Shown piece after piece: positions 21,605 to 33,300 of a DNA stretch of 64,000 nt (the first letter of the stretch is position 1; each line of letters opens with the position of its first letter). Origin of the DNA: Buxus sempervirens (taxonomy: Eukaryota > Streptophyta > Magnoliopsida > Buxales > Buxaceae). The stretch lies in NCBI GenBank assembly GCA_947561395.2, contig OX387190.1:33412858-33476857 (forward strand), given 5' to 3'. Under the pieces are notes generated by a model. It did no database searches. It saw nothing but the letters and a program-made list of their open reading frames with translations, and had not been told where the DNA came from. The translations under genes were made by a program, and so were the position numbers.

Positions 21605-24420
21605 TCAATCCCTATCGCCTCTACCTCGCCGTCGCTGCCGGATGAAAAAGTGATCTGAGAAGCGCTGACTAGCGGGAGATGAAGGCTCACCAAGCGAGGA
21701 TGGACCAGCAGGAGCCACCGGGTCTGCAGGAGGCGCAGGATAGGTAGAAGAGGCTGAGGCTGGAGCTGGATCACCCCGGGTCAGGTCCATGAAGCATGAA
21801 ACTGAAGAGTCTGTCGCCAAGGGAACCAGCTCTAGAACCCGAGAGTCCTCGACCGGAGGAGATGGATCTGCTACGCCGGGAACATCCTCCTCTCTCGTAA
21901 GCTCGACCACCTCTGGATCTGCTACGACGGGAACATCCTCCTCTCTCGTAGGCTCGGCCGCCTCATGAACCACAGGAATCTCCGACCCACCCTCCGCTGG
22001 CTCAGGAGCAGTCTCCGGCTCAGATACAGGAGCGGTCTCAAATACAGGTGCAGCCTCCGGCATCTCGGCCGACTCAGGAACTACACCAGCAGAAGTAGCC
22101 TCGGCCGCCACCTCGCTCTCTCTCTCCGGGATCTCTATATCTCCTAAAGAGAAGGACAAAGTGCGGGAACTGGATGGTGAAGCCACCACATCCTCCTGAA
22201 AGGCAAAAACAGATTGATCAGAAGCAGAAAAGATAAAATAAAATACAGAAACTGGAAAAGACAGACCTGAGCTCCTGAAGGTCCCGCCTGACCCTGGGCA
22301 CTGGCCAACTGAGCCCGCAAGTCGGCAATGAGAGCGGCCTGCCCAGTAATGATGACATCGCTCTCAGCAATGGCAGCGTCCCTCTCAGCCAGCTGGCGCT
22401 CCAGATCCGCGTATCGAGCTCGGACCTCCTCCAGCTGTGCCTCCTGAAATGAGATAAGAAAAGAAAAGATATCAGTAAATAAGAAAGGAAGACTAAAAGA
22501 CTGCATAAGGAAAGGAGGTTCATACCGTGGTGTCATAGAGGCGGATCACTACCCCCCCTATCTCAGTAACTCCACCTCGAACGGGCATGGGCTGCATCAG
22601 ACAACCCACTGAGACCTGCCCGAACCAGGTATCATAGTCACCATCAACTAGAAGGCCATCTCCTGCCTCCCACTCGCCGAAATGGGCAGGGTCGAATGGA
22701 CCAGGAGGGATGAAAGGGGCTGTAGCTGGAGGAGCCACTGGGATCCGGAGCTCGCCAGTATGCTGGAAGAAAAATCGCTCGCCGAGGTACCATATACTAC
22801 CCAACTGCCTAATGAAGAATGGGTACCTCTGGCGCCGCTGATCCAGGGCGAAAGCGTCATCCACGAAGGGCTGAAAAGCCAGCTCGTCATGCAGGCCGTC
22901 AAGACGGGGGACAGATAGCTGAAAGTGAACAAAGAAGAATATCAGAATCTGATAAAAAGGAGAAAAGAAAATGAAGAAAAGAGAGAAGGGAAAAATGCTT
23001 ACCTCTCTCCTAAAGGTCCTGTCCAGGTGAGCCCTGGCCGACCTAGGGCGACTCTTCTCTGAGTCACGCCTAATCTGATTCCACCGGCGGGCCAAGGGAA
23101 ATGTCCCCTCAGACAAAGTGGAGGTAGGGCGAAAGTGGGCCACATAGACTCGAGCGAAGAACTGAAAAGAAGAAAAAAGAAGAAAAAAAAAAAAGAAGAG
23201 AGAACAAAAGAAAAGAAGAAAAAGAGGTTAATCAAAAAAGAAAAAAAAATATAAGAAAGAAAAGAAAGGAAAGAAAGAAGAAAAGAATTTATACCTGCAG
23301 AAAGGGCCAGAAAAATCTGCAACCTACTCCGGCTCCCCTGGGAGAAGACAGTCCGGAGACCACTCGTCGAAGGCCCGCTAGCAAGGTGCCATAGACAAGC
23401 TGGCCCCAAGCGTAGTCCCTCGCTCGGTGCAAATCCCGGAGAAGACTCAGGAAATGGGGGCTGACTGAAGTAGTATCCTCCAAGCAGAAGCAGGATCCCA
23501 TCATCAGAAGAAAGAGAAACCGGAAAGCTATCGGGAAGCTAGGATGATCCGCTGCTAGGGTACTGAATCCCCTCTCTATAAATGCCTCCCTCAACCATGT
23601 CCGGGAGATACGAGTGATCCGGCTCCGATCCCACGCCTCCACGGGCATCTCGTCGTATCCTAACAGCTCGGCAATCTCCAAGTCCGTCGGCCGATCCATC
23701 TCAGTGATGACATCTCCAGTCATCCTGATCCCGGTAATGAGGGCGAAGTCGGAGGGTCGAATGCCTATCTCCACGTCAGGCAGATGGAAGCTCAGAGTCT
23801 CTGGAAAAAAGCGCTCCAACAAAGCTAAGATCAAGGGCCGATCCTGACGGACGCCGGTGATGGTAATGAAGGGGCCAAATCCAAAACGGCCCATCTCTCG
23901 GCGCAGAGAGGACGAGCAAGCCCCTACTACATCAGCAAAAAGGGCCCAGCTCCCTCGGAAATGGGAAGAAGGATATCTAAGAGGGAGGTCTGCCCTAACG
24001 CCTGCCGAAGGATGCGTCGTCAAACTGTGAAGAAGAGAGGTGTCCCGGATCTGATCTGCTATCTCTGCAGGAATGGCGACACGAGTCGCCCGGGCTCCTG
24101 CCCTACCTCTACGACGGCCTCCCCTACGCTCTCGGACCTCATCAGCAGGCTAGAAAAGCAAATAAAAGAGGGTTTAAGTTGAATATGATAAAAGAAAGGC
24201 CAATTTTTGAAAAAGGGAAAGGGAATACCTCTGGGATCGACTCCAGCGAATCCCCAGACGCCCCAGAATCTGAATCTGAAAGCTCCAGACCACTGGGAGA
24301 AGAAGGCTCAGGGTCCGGCTCGGCCCTAAAAGAAGAGGCCACATCGGCCGGGTCCCTCCGAACCCTCGAAGACGAAGGCTCATCTGCGGGACCCCGGGAA
24401 GCGCGACGTGTGCGAGCCAT
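21605..24420 (-). CDS. Antisense accessory gene 2: plant-mobile-domain-like protein, six exons
   Basis: Six exons read cleanly with GT-AG introns, all in phase 0: 24420-24229, 24149-23295, 23161-23003, 22918-22526, 22443-22267 and 22195-21605; introns are 71-133 bp. The product is about 788 residues. The N-terminus is basic and serine-rich (MARTRRASRGPADEPSSSRV). Exons 2-4 resemble the aminotransferase-like plant mobile domain, e.g. LALLERFFPETLSFHLPDVE then FALITGIRMTGD at about residues 170-206. Exon 5 is a short coiled coil (LERQLAERDAAIAESD). Exon 6 is acidic with a repeated TREEDVP and ends in a basic tail (RQRRRGRGDRD). PMD proteins such as MAIN/MAIL1 act in the nucleus in silencing and genome stability, and PMD ORFs are known inside plant transposons. 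Role here unknown. Confidence 0.78.
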
Positions 24421-26358
24421 CTACAGGACCAATTACAGGGAGAAATTCATTATGCTTCTTCATTTAAATAAAACCATGATATTTTCTTACATGTCTTCTT
24501 TAATTTTTCTTTTCTCTAAATTAATCTAATTTGTTTGGCTTGCAGAAAAATGGAGATCGCAGAAGACACTGCAAAAAAATTCTCAACCAAACCATGATCT
24601 GGCTATTCTATTCTTTAAAATTTTTGTTCTTTTAGAAGTTTTATTGCCATTATTATGCATTTAGGCGTATTTAAGACTTACATGCAAGAATGTGAAGGTT
24701 CCTGTATACTTATCTTATACGATAAAATGAAAAAGAAAAGGGTGCATTAAGAGTTAGCTTTTCTGGGAAATTTGTATCCCGGTTTGACATTTTAAGAGGC
24801 CTAACCATCTAATCCTATTTTCAGGATATCCAAGGCAGGCTCAAGTTAACAAGGAAAATACCCGGCAAAGCCAGGCAAATTGTTCAAGCCTAGCTAAAAT
24901 TACCAAGTCAAGCCCAAGCAAGCATATCAAATCAGCAGGTTCACAAGGAAAGGCGATTCAGGATCACTAAGTTCCTAACAAGCATCCAGGTGTTCAACTC
25001 AAATTAATGTTTCTGGTGCTAATAAGGTGTCAGCATCAATTGGATCCAAAGCCAATCAATGCCAGCATGCAAGTAAACCAAGAGCGGACATCTGTGCCAC
25101 TATCCCAAACAGCAAAGATCACACCTTTCCAGGTGGAACATCAACCAAGAAAAATCAGATTCATGACAGCATGCACAGATACAGAAGTTGGAAATATCAA
25201 ACAGCATTGGCCTTCAAAAGAATTGCAGAATGTTATGGCAAAATTCAGATAAACCTATGCTGTCCACAAGCACAGAAATTGGGAGGTCTCTCAATCAGGA
25301 ACAAGAACCCAAACCATACCAGAAATCTGAGCAGTACAAATCATGGTTGGGTTCAGATCAATTTTTACAATGGGCACATGCAAAATTGGGGATTTTCTCC
25401 CATCAGCAAATAAGCAGCCAATACAGTCAATCAAGGACAAAGAATCAAAATCATGCCTCAAACAAGTTCATTCAATCAGCAAATATATGCATGGATTTTC
25501 GGATGGAGAATTTGCATGAGAAGTCCAGATTCGGCCACCTACCTGTTTCGGCCGAAAATGTAAGAAATATAGAGGATTCAACCTCACCGGAGCTCCAGAA
25601 GAGAATGGCTGGACGATTGGCGAACTCAGAAAATCCTCGATCGATGAGGAGGCGGGGGCTGAGCTGTGGTAAGATGTCAAGAGCTCGCCGGAATCCACCA
25701 ACACAAGAGGTTGTTGATCACGGCTCACAACCGAAGTCGCCGGAGAGTCAAGAGTTTGCCGGAAAAGATGAAGCCGCCGGAGGAGGAGTAATCTCACCGG
25801 AGAAAAAAGGAGATGAAAGCCGGAGGGAAACCGCGGTCGCCAGAGGAAAGGGTAAGCTTCGAACTTCCAAGGGTTTCACGAGAGAAATGAAGCCAGACGC
25901 GGTCGCGGTCTCGGTTTTATGAAACCTAGAAAACCGCACACACAGAGCGGTTGGTAATAATATTGGTGAAAACCGCACATACAGCACGGTTGAAATTGAA
26001 AATGCTAAAAACCGCATGTTCAGTACGGTTGGCACCAAAAAATGAATTTTCAAAACTTTTTCAATCTCTCTCAAAGGATCTATGTCCAAGGCAGTTGCGA
26101 ATTGCAAGAAACACCATCCTACCAACTTTTGCTTTTAAAATTTGCTCAAATCTCACTTCATAGCCACGAGTGCTCCGTGAGAGGCGAGGAGAGGATTTGA
26201 GCCTTAAGGTTAGGGACTTTTCATCAAATCCTTGAAACAAATTCTTTTTCAAAAACCATATTGGAGTTCTTGCAGCTCATAATCAAATGGACATGATCCT
26301 GAGAGGTGCAATTTGCGGGTCTTTTGCTCTCCGCTGCCAATTGATTCCAATCACAGCG
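24421..26358. other. 3' noncoding region of the Ogre-like element
   Basis: No supported gene. The half near 25560-25920 is rich in CCGGAG-type words and is open on the plus strand for 244 codons (25188-25922), but composition is biased and nothing is recognisable. It may be captured host 5' sequence or leader of antisense gene 2. Three near-palindromes lie at 25932-26030. Confidence 0.55.
25932..26030. promoter_or_regulatory. Cluster of three 21-base near-palindromes near the 3' end
   Basis: Copies at 25932-25952 (core CACACACAGAG), 25971-25991 (CACATACAGCA) and 26010-26030 (CATGTTCAGTA). All three run in the reverse direction relative to most LTR copies, and starts are exactly 39 bases apart (25932, 25971, 26010). 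Confidence 0.87.
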
Positions 26359-26371
26359 AAGAGGGGGCAGT
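26359..26371 (+). other. Polypurine tract of the Ogre-like element
   Basis: AAGAGGGGGCAGT directly before the 3' LTR, the start point for plus-strand DNA synthesis. Confidence 0.8.
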
Positions 26372-28779
26372 TGTAGACACCCCCAAATTGCACCCCAATA
26401 TAAGAGATTAACTAAGAAGGGCTCCAAAGGTCTCATTTGAGCCTTGACATATGTCAAACTTTCAAAAACTTTCAAAAACAGTGCCAACCGCACTGTGTAT
26501 GCGGTTTTTATAATTTCGGTGTAAACCGCTCTGTATGTGCGGTTACAACCGCACAGACAGCACGGTTCAGGTCCTTGCTTGTCGCGCTGGCGGCCACGTG
26601 GCTTCAAGAAGCTTCGGCCGTTAGGCCGCGTGTCCAGCACTCGATTAAAGCATAACTGAATTGAACCGTTCTGTATATGCGGTTTAGTCAATTTTGTATT
26701 AAACCGCACTTTGAGTGGCGGTTCTGTGGAAACCGCACTGAGTATACGGTTTTGGCTGTTTCAAGGCTTTGCGAAATGGCTCGATCTCTGAGCCTTATTT
26801 ACGCATATTACCTCTCTCTCAGGGACTTGAACTCCCTATTTCACCCTCCGAAACTTGCTGAATTACACCAATTCATGCCTTGGAGGAGAATTGGAATAAT
26901 CTAGAAGGCCTTTTTGGCCTACCCTTGGGACTCTTCTACCCTTGACTTGGCCTATAAATAGAGAGGCCCTCCTCTTGCAAATGGCTGGTAATTTGAAGCT
27001 TGGAAGCTCTGCAAGAAGAAGAGAAGCTCTGCTGGATTGTCTACTCAAAGCTCAAGCTACCTAAGGTAAAGCTCTCCTTTGGTTTTCCAGTACTCTCTTT
27101 ATAATTCCAACTCCCATCTTCTACCTTTCTGTAGTATAAGGCCTCTGTGCATTCTTGCAACCCCAAACCCCTTCTAAAGTACCTGGGAATCCTCTCTAGT
27201 CGTAAAACGTGAAGAGAGAGCCTGGGGAAAAGGAAGGTGGAATGGATCCTCTAGGCTTAGAACCCTCAAGTGACGAAAAGCATGTTATATGGTTATTTTG
27301 AGCCCTTGAATGCTTCTCTGATCATTTTTTGTATTTGGAGAAGATGTGAATCCATGCTCTCAACAGCCATGGATTCCAACTTTCTCATAGAAATGTGATT
27401 TTCCAAATCTTTGCACCCACTTTTCACTATTTTCATCAAATAGGCTAGATCTTGGATTTCCATGTAAATATGGAAAATCTGAGATCATTGGCCTTAGAAT
27501 GAGTTTTTAGAAGTTCATGAGTTGTTTTTCATGATTTTAAATTGTTTTGGTCGAATCCACTTGCACACATACACTGATTTTGGCTTCTTATTCAAAGTCC
27601 TTCAAAAACAGGACAGATCTGTAGCCTGTCTTGGAATGCTCATAACTTCATCCTCCGGATGAATTTTTGAGTGATTCCAAAGACATGTGATAGATTGGGA
27701 AGTCTATTTAATATCTGGAAAATTTCGTTTGCTTCCATGTAGCCAATTTTTGATACCATCTCTTCAAAGTTTGTAAGACAGTTCAGCCCAGATTGCTGAA
27801 CTTGCCACTTCGATGGTGCACTATTTGCTCAGTTTTAATCCGTTTTATGTGATTTCAATTTCTGAGTTTTCTTTGAGAAGTCTATTTTCATTTCCAACAA
27901 GTTTCAGCAGATTTCAATCTGTTTTGTGCCTTGGGTGCTCATTTGACTCAGAAGTGCTCGCTGGCATAGTCCAGAGCTCATCTGTGGCCTTCTAGGCCTG
28001 TTCAAGAGAGCACACAAGTCACATCCGGATAGAGATTGATGTGAGGTTTTTTTCTTTGGAAAGATGTCACTACATACTTCCTCCATACCAATTTTCAGGG
28101 ATTTTTATTGAGCCAAACTCCACGAATAGAGCTTTGAAAATGCCTACTTAACACTTTTTCTGAGTTATAACAGCAAATTTCATATGTGGATTTCTCTCTC
28201 GGGTTGAATCGAATTGAGCTGAATTTTTTACTGTATACTCTACTATATACCAGTTTTCAAATGGCTTTGGTTTCATTTGATTTAGATTTAAATTGAATGA
28301 GTTATGGTTTATCAAAGCTTTCAAGCTCTTTTGACCGAATTTCTCCAGATTTGCCTTGGCTTGATTTTCTTCATTTTTACTTCGATTTCACTTCACTCAT
28401 GAAGTTTTAGAAGTGATGAATCCACAAAGAGAGTCTAAACTCATTAGACTTCTCATGTGGAATGGTCACACACATTGTGCTTGTTAAGCACCTTTTTGTT
28501 AATTTTACTAGCAAACAATTTATAGCATAAGCAAGCATGTGGTAACCGTCTTAGACGGATGAGTGGGGGTGCCTAACACCTTCCCCCGCTCATAAATAAT
28601 TCCCCGTACCCAATCTCTGGATTTTTCCATATATTAGAGCTACTTTGGCTCTGTTTGGCTTTTATGAACCCGTTGGTGTCCATTCACACCCTTAAGATGG
28701 ATGGTGGCGACTCTTATTCTTATCGATCCCCGCGTGACGATATAGGAGGTCATCATAGATGACATTTCCATGTCTCACA
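26372..28779 (+). repeat. 3' LTR of the Ogre-like element
   Basis: 2408 bp; same TATA box (26953-26960) and the same six near-palindromes as the 5' LTR, starting at 26486, 26524, 26547, 26664, 26702 and 26731. One base differs from the 5' LTR (27200). The target duplication ATGCC follows at 28780-28784. Confidence 0.95.
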
Positions 28780-29245
28780 ATGCCACAAGCACATAAAGTA
28801 TTGTGTTTGCATGAGTGGGAAGAGGGACCAAGAGCCCCTTATATAACTTTAGAGATTCCTCCCATCAAGGAGCCTTAATAAATAATGGTAGTCTTCACCT
28901 TCCTCAATTTAACATAGGTTAAGTGTATTCGGATGATGATAATGCTTTATTAAATGTGAATACATGATTCTTAGAATTCCATGGCTTATAGAACCCCCAT
29001 GTCTAGTAGAATTCCTTAAACGTAAATGTGATTATTTAATAGGTTAATGAACCTTGTTCATGGGAAGATGAACCATTTTATAACCACTTTTTAGAACTCA
29101 TAAAGCAGTTTAATGTGGTACATGAACCACCTTTTGGGATTAATCTAAAGCATGATCACATTTTAATCTTCTCTTCCTAAGTTAATGTGATCAATAGTAT
29201 TATAACCTTAGTTTAATGTGGTCATAAAGGCCACATAGGTTAACA
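28780..29245 (-). mobile_element. Old reverse-oriented LTR, right part, fused to the end of B1
   Basis: Starts with the repeated ATGCC and continues the LTR that begins at 5052. Its minus-strand start, TGTTAACC (29245 leftward), directly supplies the last codon and the stop of B1 (TGT TAA). The matching unsplit LTR is 48656-49305. Confidence 0.78.
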
Positions 29246-29952
29246 TACAGAAGATGATGCGATCGAAAATGCATTCATGTTGAGTGGAGTTTCAATATAT
29301 GTAGCCACGGGCATCATAGATGGTAGAATTGGCAGTGGCGCTTCAGAATTAAGCACACGAATAACTTGTCCTATAGATGGCCGCAGATTGTAATCTGGGT
29401 GAGCACACCATAGCCCAACGATCATCAAGTTCTTCATCTGTTGCTCATCAAAATTTGTAGACAATCTTGGGTCGGCCGCTTCAAGAAGCTTTCCACTTCC
29501 ATGGAGCTCCCACACCCACTCTACCAATCTTATTTTAATTTCTTCAGCTTTGGTCAGAACAGGCCAGCTTCTTCCAGAGGCAATCTCCAGTGCAACGATT
29601 CCGAAACTGAAGACATCTGATTCCTTGCTAGCCTTTCCGGTCATGGCACATTCGGGAGCCATGTAGCCCACTGTTCCAGCCAGAACTGTTGTTTGAGATC
29701 CTTGTCCATGGCTTACTAGCCTTGCAAGTCCGAAGTCGCCAAGTTTTGCATTGAAACTTGAATCCAACATAACATTGCTCGATTTAATATCCCTGTGCAC
29801 GACACATTGTTCCCACTCTTCATGCAGATAGAACAACGCCGAGGCCAAGCCGAGAGCTATCTTGTATCTCATCTCCCAAGTCAACAAGTTTTGATCTCTG
29901 AAAAGATGGGAATCCAAACTCCCATTTGGCAAGAATTCATAAACAAGGAGGA

Positions 29953-29957
29953 GTTCT
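29953..29957. repeat. Copia target site duplication, left (GTTCT)
   Basis: GTTCT before the 5' LTR and again at 34866-34870. B2, B3 and B4 have one copy at the matching place in the kinase exon. Confidence 0.95.
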
Positions 29958-30344
29958 TGTTAAAAGTGATGCAAAGTTTTAGGGATGAGTTTTATCACGT
30001 CTGAGTTTGTTTGGTGAAGTTGTGTTAGTGGGTTGGTATGTAACCCAGATTTTAGGAAGTGATGTGGTGATGTGGTTGTTGGTTATGCACTTATGCGTAT
30101 TGAGGGGTTTGTTAAGAGTAGAAGAGTAGTGGGGTCGTGTGGCATATTTACAGGCCACGTAGGAGTTTGTTTCTTTTTAAAATCAGTTGTTGAAAGAGTC
30201 AATGGAGTGTGGTGAGTCCCTGTAAGTCCCAGTAAGTGACGTTTCTGAAATAGTTGTGGTGTGGTGTTCTACAGGTTACAACATTGTCTTCAATTTATCG
30301 ATTGCACTCCAAATTTATGAAAAGTCTCTCTTCGTTTTCCAACA
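29958..30344 (+). repeat. 5' LTR of the Copia element
   Basis: 387 bp, starts TGTTAAAAGTGATGC and ends TTCGTTTTCCAACA. No difference from 34479-34865 was found by eye. Confidence 0.95.
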
Positions 30345-30349
30345 TTGTG

Positions 30350-30362
30350 TGGTATCAGAGCC
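30350..30362 (+). other. Copia primer binding site (initiator Met tRNA)
   Basis: TGGTATCAGAGCC, 5 bases after the LTR; the standard initiator-Met tRNA complement in plant Copia elements. Confidence 0.92.
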
Positions 30363-30399
30363 AGGTTCGTTCTAATCTTGCTGGGCGTTAAAGTGTGAA

Positions 30400-33300
30400 G
30401 TGGGATTCCTCTTGAAGCAATCAATCTGCAACAGGGGTATATTTTTTGTGTGGTGGTTCCTCATGTCAAACGGTATGAATACTGTTAATCTCTCACAATC
30501 CTTAGTTCCTATTTTTAATGGAGAAAATTATCAATTTTGGAGTATAAAGATGAAGACACTTTTTATTTCACAAGATTTGTGGGATCTAGTTGAAAATGGC
30601 TATGCAGAAGCAGAAAGTTCAAGATCCGTGGAGAAAACAGCGGAGCTTCGTAAGAAAGATGCGAAAGCTCTACTTGTTTTGCAGCAGGCAGTGACTGATG
30701 CTATCTTTCCCCGGATTGCTAGTGCCACAAAATCTAAAGATGCATGGACTAGCTTGAGGCAAGAATTTTATGGCGACAAAAAGGTAACCATTGTGAAACT
30801 CCAAATTCTTCGTAAAGAATTTGAGACACTGTTCATGAAGGGAGGTGAGTCTGTTCAAGATTTTTTCTCTAGAATTTCTATCACAATAAATCAGATGAGG
30901 ACTTATGGAGAAAAAATTCCAGATCAGAAAATTGTAGAGAAAATTTTGAGGAGTCTACCACCAAAATTTGATCATGTTGTGACTGCAATAGAAGAGTCTA
31001 AGGATTTGTCTACCTATTCTCTTAATGAACTGATGGGTTCTCTTTTAGTTCATGAAGAACGAATGAACAGGTCAGCAGAGAAAAATGTTGAACAAGTTTT
31101 TCAGGCCAAGTTGGAGATCAGCAATAAAGACAAAAATTGTGAAGGAACTTCTAATCAAAAGCATGATAGTCAAGGTCGTGGTAGAGGTAGCTATCGTGGA
31201 CGTGGTCGTGGTCGTGGACGTGGACGTGGTCGTGGATGCAGTAGGTCCAACAACGATTATCGAAATTCTGAAACTGGTGAGAAAGATAATCGTAATCAGA
31301 CCCAACAAAAAAGATATTGTACTTTTTGCAAGAGGAATGGACATACTGAACCGTATTGCTGGGATAAGGCAAAACAAGAAGCCAACTTTGTGGAACAAAA
31401 GCAAGAAGGAGGTAACTTGTTTCTTACTTGTGCAAATACCAATCAGAGTAATGCTGATGTGTGGTTTCTAGATAGTGGTTGTAGTAACCACATGACAGGA
31501 AAAAGAAGCCTTTTCTGCAATATGGATGAGTCTGTGAAACAGGAAGTTCGGCTTGGCAATGACAAGTGTATCCAGATTGAAGGTAAGGGAACCATTGCAA
31601 TTAAGACTAAATCAGGTACTGAAAAGAAGATGGGAGATGTTTATTATATTCCTGGTTTAGTTCATAATTTGCTTAGTGTGGGTCAATTAATACAAAGGGG
31701 GCATTCTATTCTCTTTCACGATGATATGTGTGAAATTAGAACTAAAAGCTCTAACACTCCTCACATTAAGATCCACATGGCTGAAAATAAAATGTTTCCT
31801 CTTGACATTTCATGTCTTGGTGATTGTGCTTTTGTTGCAAATGTGAAGAATGAGTCTTGGTCATGGCGTTTACGTTATGGTCACTTGCACTTTAATGGGC
31901 TGAAATTATTGAGTCAAAAGAAAATGGTGCATGGATTGCCTTCTATTGGTTGTGATAATAATGTTTGTGAAGGATGTGTTTATGGAAAGCAACATCGTGT
32001 TTCATTTCCGGTTGGAAGAGCCTGGAGGGCTAAGAAGCCTCTTGAATTAGTTCATGCTGATATATGTGGGCCGGTAAACACACCATCTCTGAACAAGAGT
32101 AGATATTTCCTATTATTTACTGATGATTTTTCTCGTATGAGTTGGGTATTTTTTATTGTTCAGAAATCAGAGGCATTTGCAAAATTCAAGGAATTTAAGG
32201 CTTTTGCAGAAAAAGAAAGTGGCCATGTTATAAAGATTCTCCGTACTGACAGAGGAGGAGAATTTTTATCTGATGTGTTTGATTCATTTTGCAAGCAAAA
32301 TGGTATTCGTAGGCAACTCACAGTCAGGAAGACACCAGAGCAAAACGGAGTTGCTGAACGAAAGAATAGAACGGTGGTGGAGATGGCTCGAAGTATGTTG
32401 AATGAGAAGCATCTTCCAAATGAATTTTGGGCTGAAGCTGTAGCTACATCAATTCGTCTTCTCAACATCTCTCCAACAAAGGCAGTGCAAAATAAGACTC
32501 CTTATGAGGCATGGTGGAACGAGAAACCCAATGTGAGTTTTTTAAGAATTTTTGGTTGCATTGCATATGCCTTGGTTGACTCTGATAACCGCACCAAAAT
32601 GGATAAGAAAAGTGAAAAATGCATATTTGTTGGCTATAGTGATGAAACAAAGGGTTATCGTTTATATAATCCTAAAACTAAGAAACTCATCATTCGTAGA
32701 GATGTTGTTTTTGATGAGAACAGTTATTGGGATTGGAAAAAAGAGTCAAATCAGAACTTGCCATTCATGGATGATGAATTAGAGACTATCTCGGGAAATG
32801 AGTATGTGCCTTCACCTCATGCTTCTTCATCATCAACATCACCAAGCAGCATTGATTCCACACTTGAAAGTGGTACTCCTCCAAGTAAGGTACGTTCTTT
32901 GAGAGAGATTTATGAATCTATGTATGCTCTTATGGTTACAGAACCTATGTGTTATGAGGATGCTTGTGGCAAAGAAGAGTGGGAAAATGCAATGAAAGAG
33001 GAGTTGACTTCCATTGAAAGAAACAATACTTGGGAGCTTGTTGATTTACCACAAGGAAAAGATGTCATTGGTGTGAAATGGGTCTACAAGGTAAAGTATA
33101 ATGCTGATGGAAGTTTACAAAAATTCAAGGCAAGATTGGTTGTCAAAGGGTATGTACAAAAATATGGTGTTGATTATCTTGAAACATTCTCTCCTGTTGC
33201 TAGATTTGAGACAATCAGAATTATATTAGCTTTGGCAGCTCAAATGCATTGGAAAGTTTTCCAATTTGATGTAAAATCAGCTTTCCTGAATGGTACTTTA

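Larger units (their letters stand above)
5244..28779 (+). mobile_element. Ty3-gypsy LTR retrotransposon, Tat/Ogre-like, 23.5 kb, apparently complete
   Basis: Complete by structure: LTRs of equal length (2408 bp) starting TGTAGACACC and ending TGTCTCACA, a 5-bp target duplication ATGCC, a primer site, gag-protease, pol in the order RT, RNase H, second RNase H, integrase, and a polypurine tract. The second (archaeal-type) RNase H, the great length, and the long 3' region with antisense genes are marks of the Tat/Ogre group. I saw one base difference between the LTRs (6072 C, 27200 T), implying a recent insertion. An Ogre-type sense ORF upstream of gag is not visible. The main ORFs are open, so the element could be or recently was active. 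Confidence 0.93.

Noticed and set aside
25188..25922. 244-codon plus-strand frame near the 3' end of the Ogre element
   Set aside because: Biased composition (CCGGAG words), no recognisable domain, and it overlaps other equally long frames. Left as noncoding, though captured host sequence is possible.
31085..31471. 128-codon frame of valine/aspartate repeats
   Set aside because: An out-of-frame reading of the RGRGRG-coding stretch of the Copia gag.
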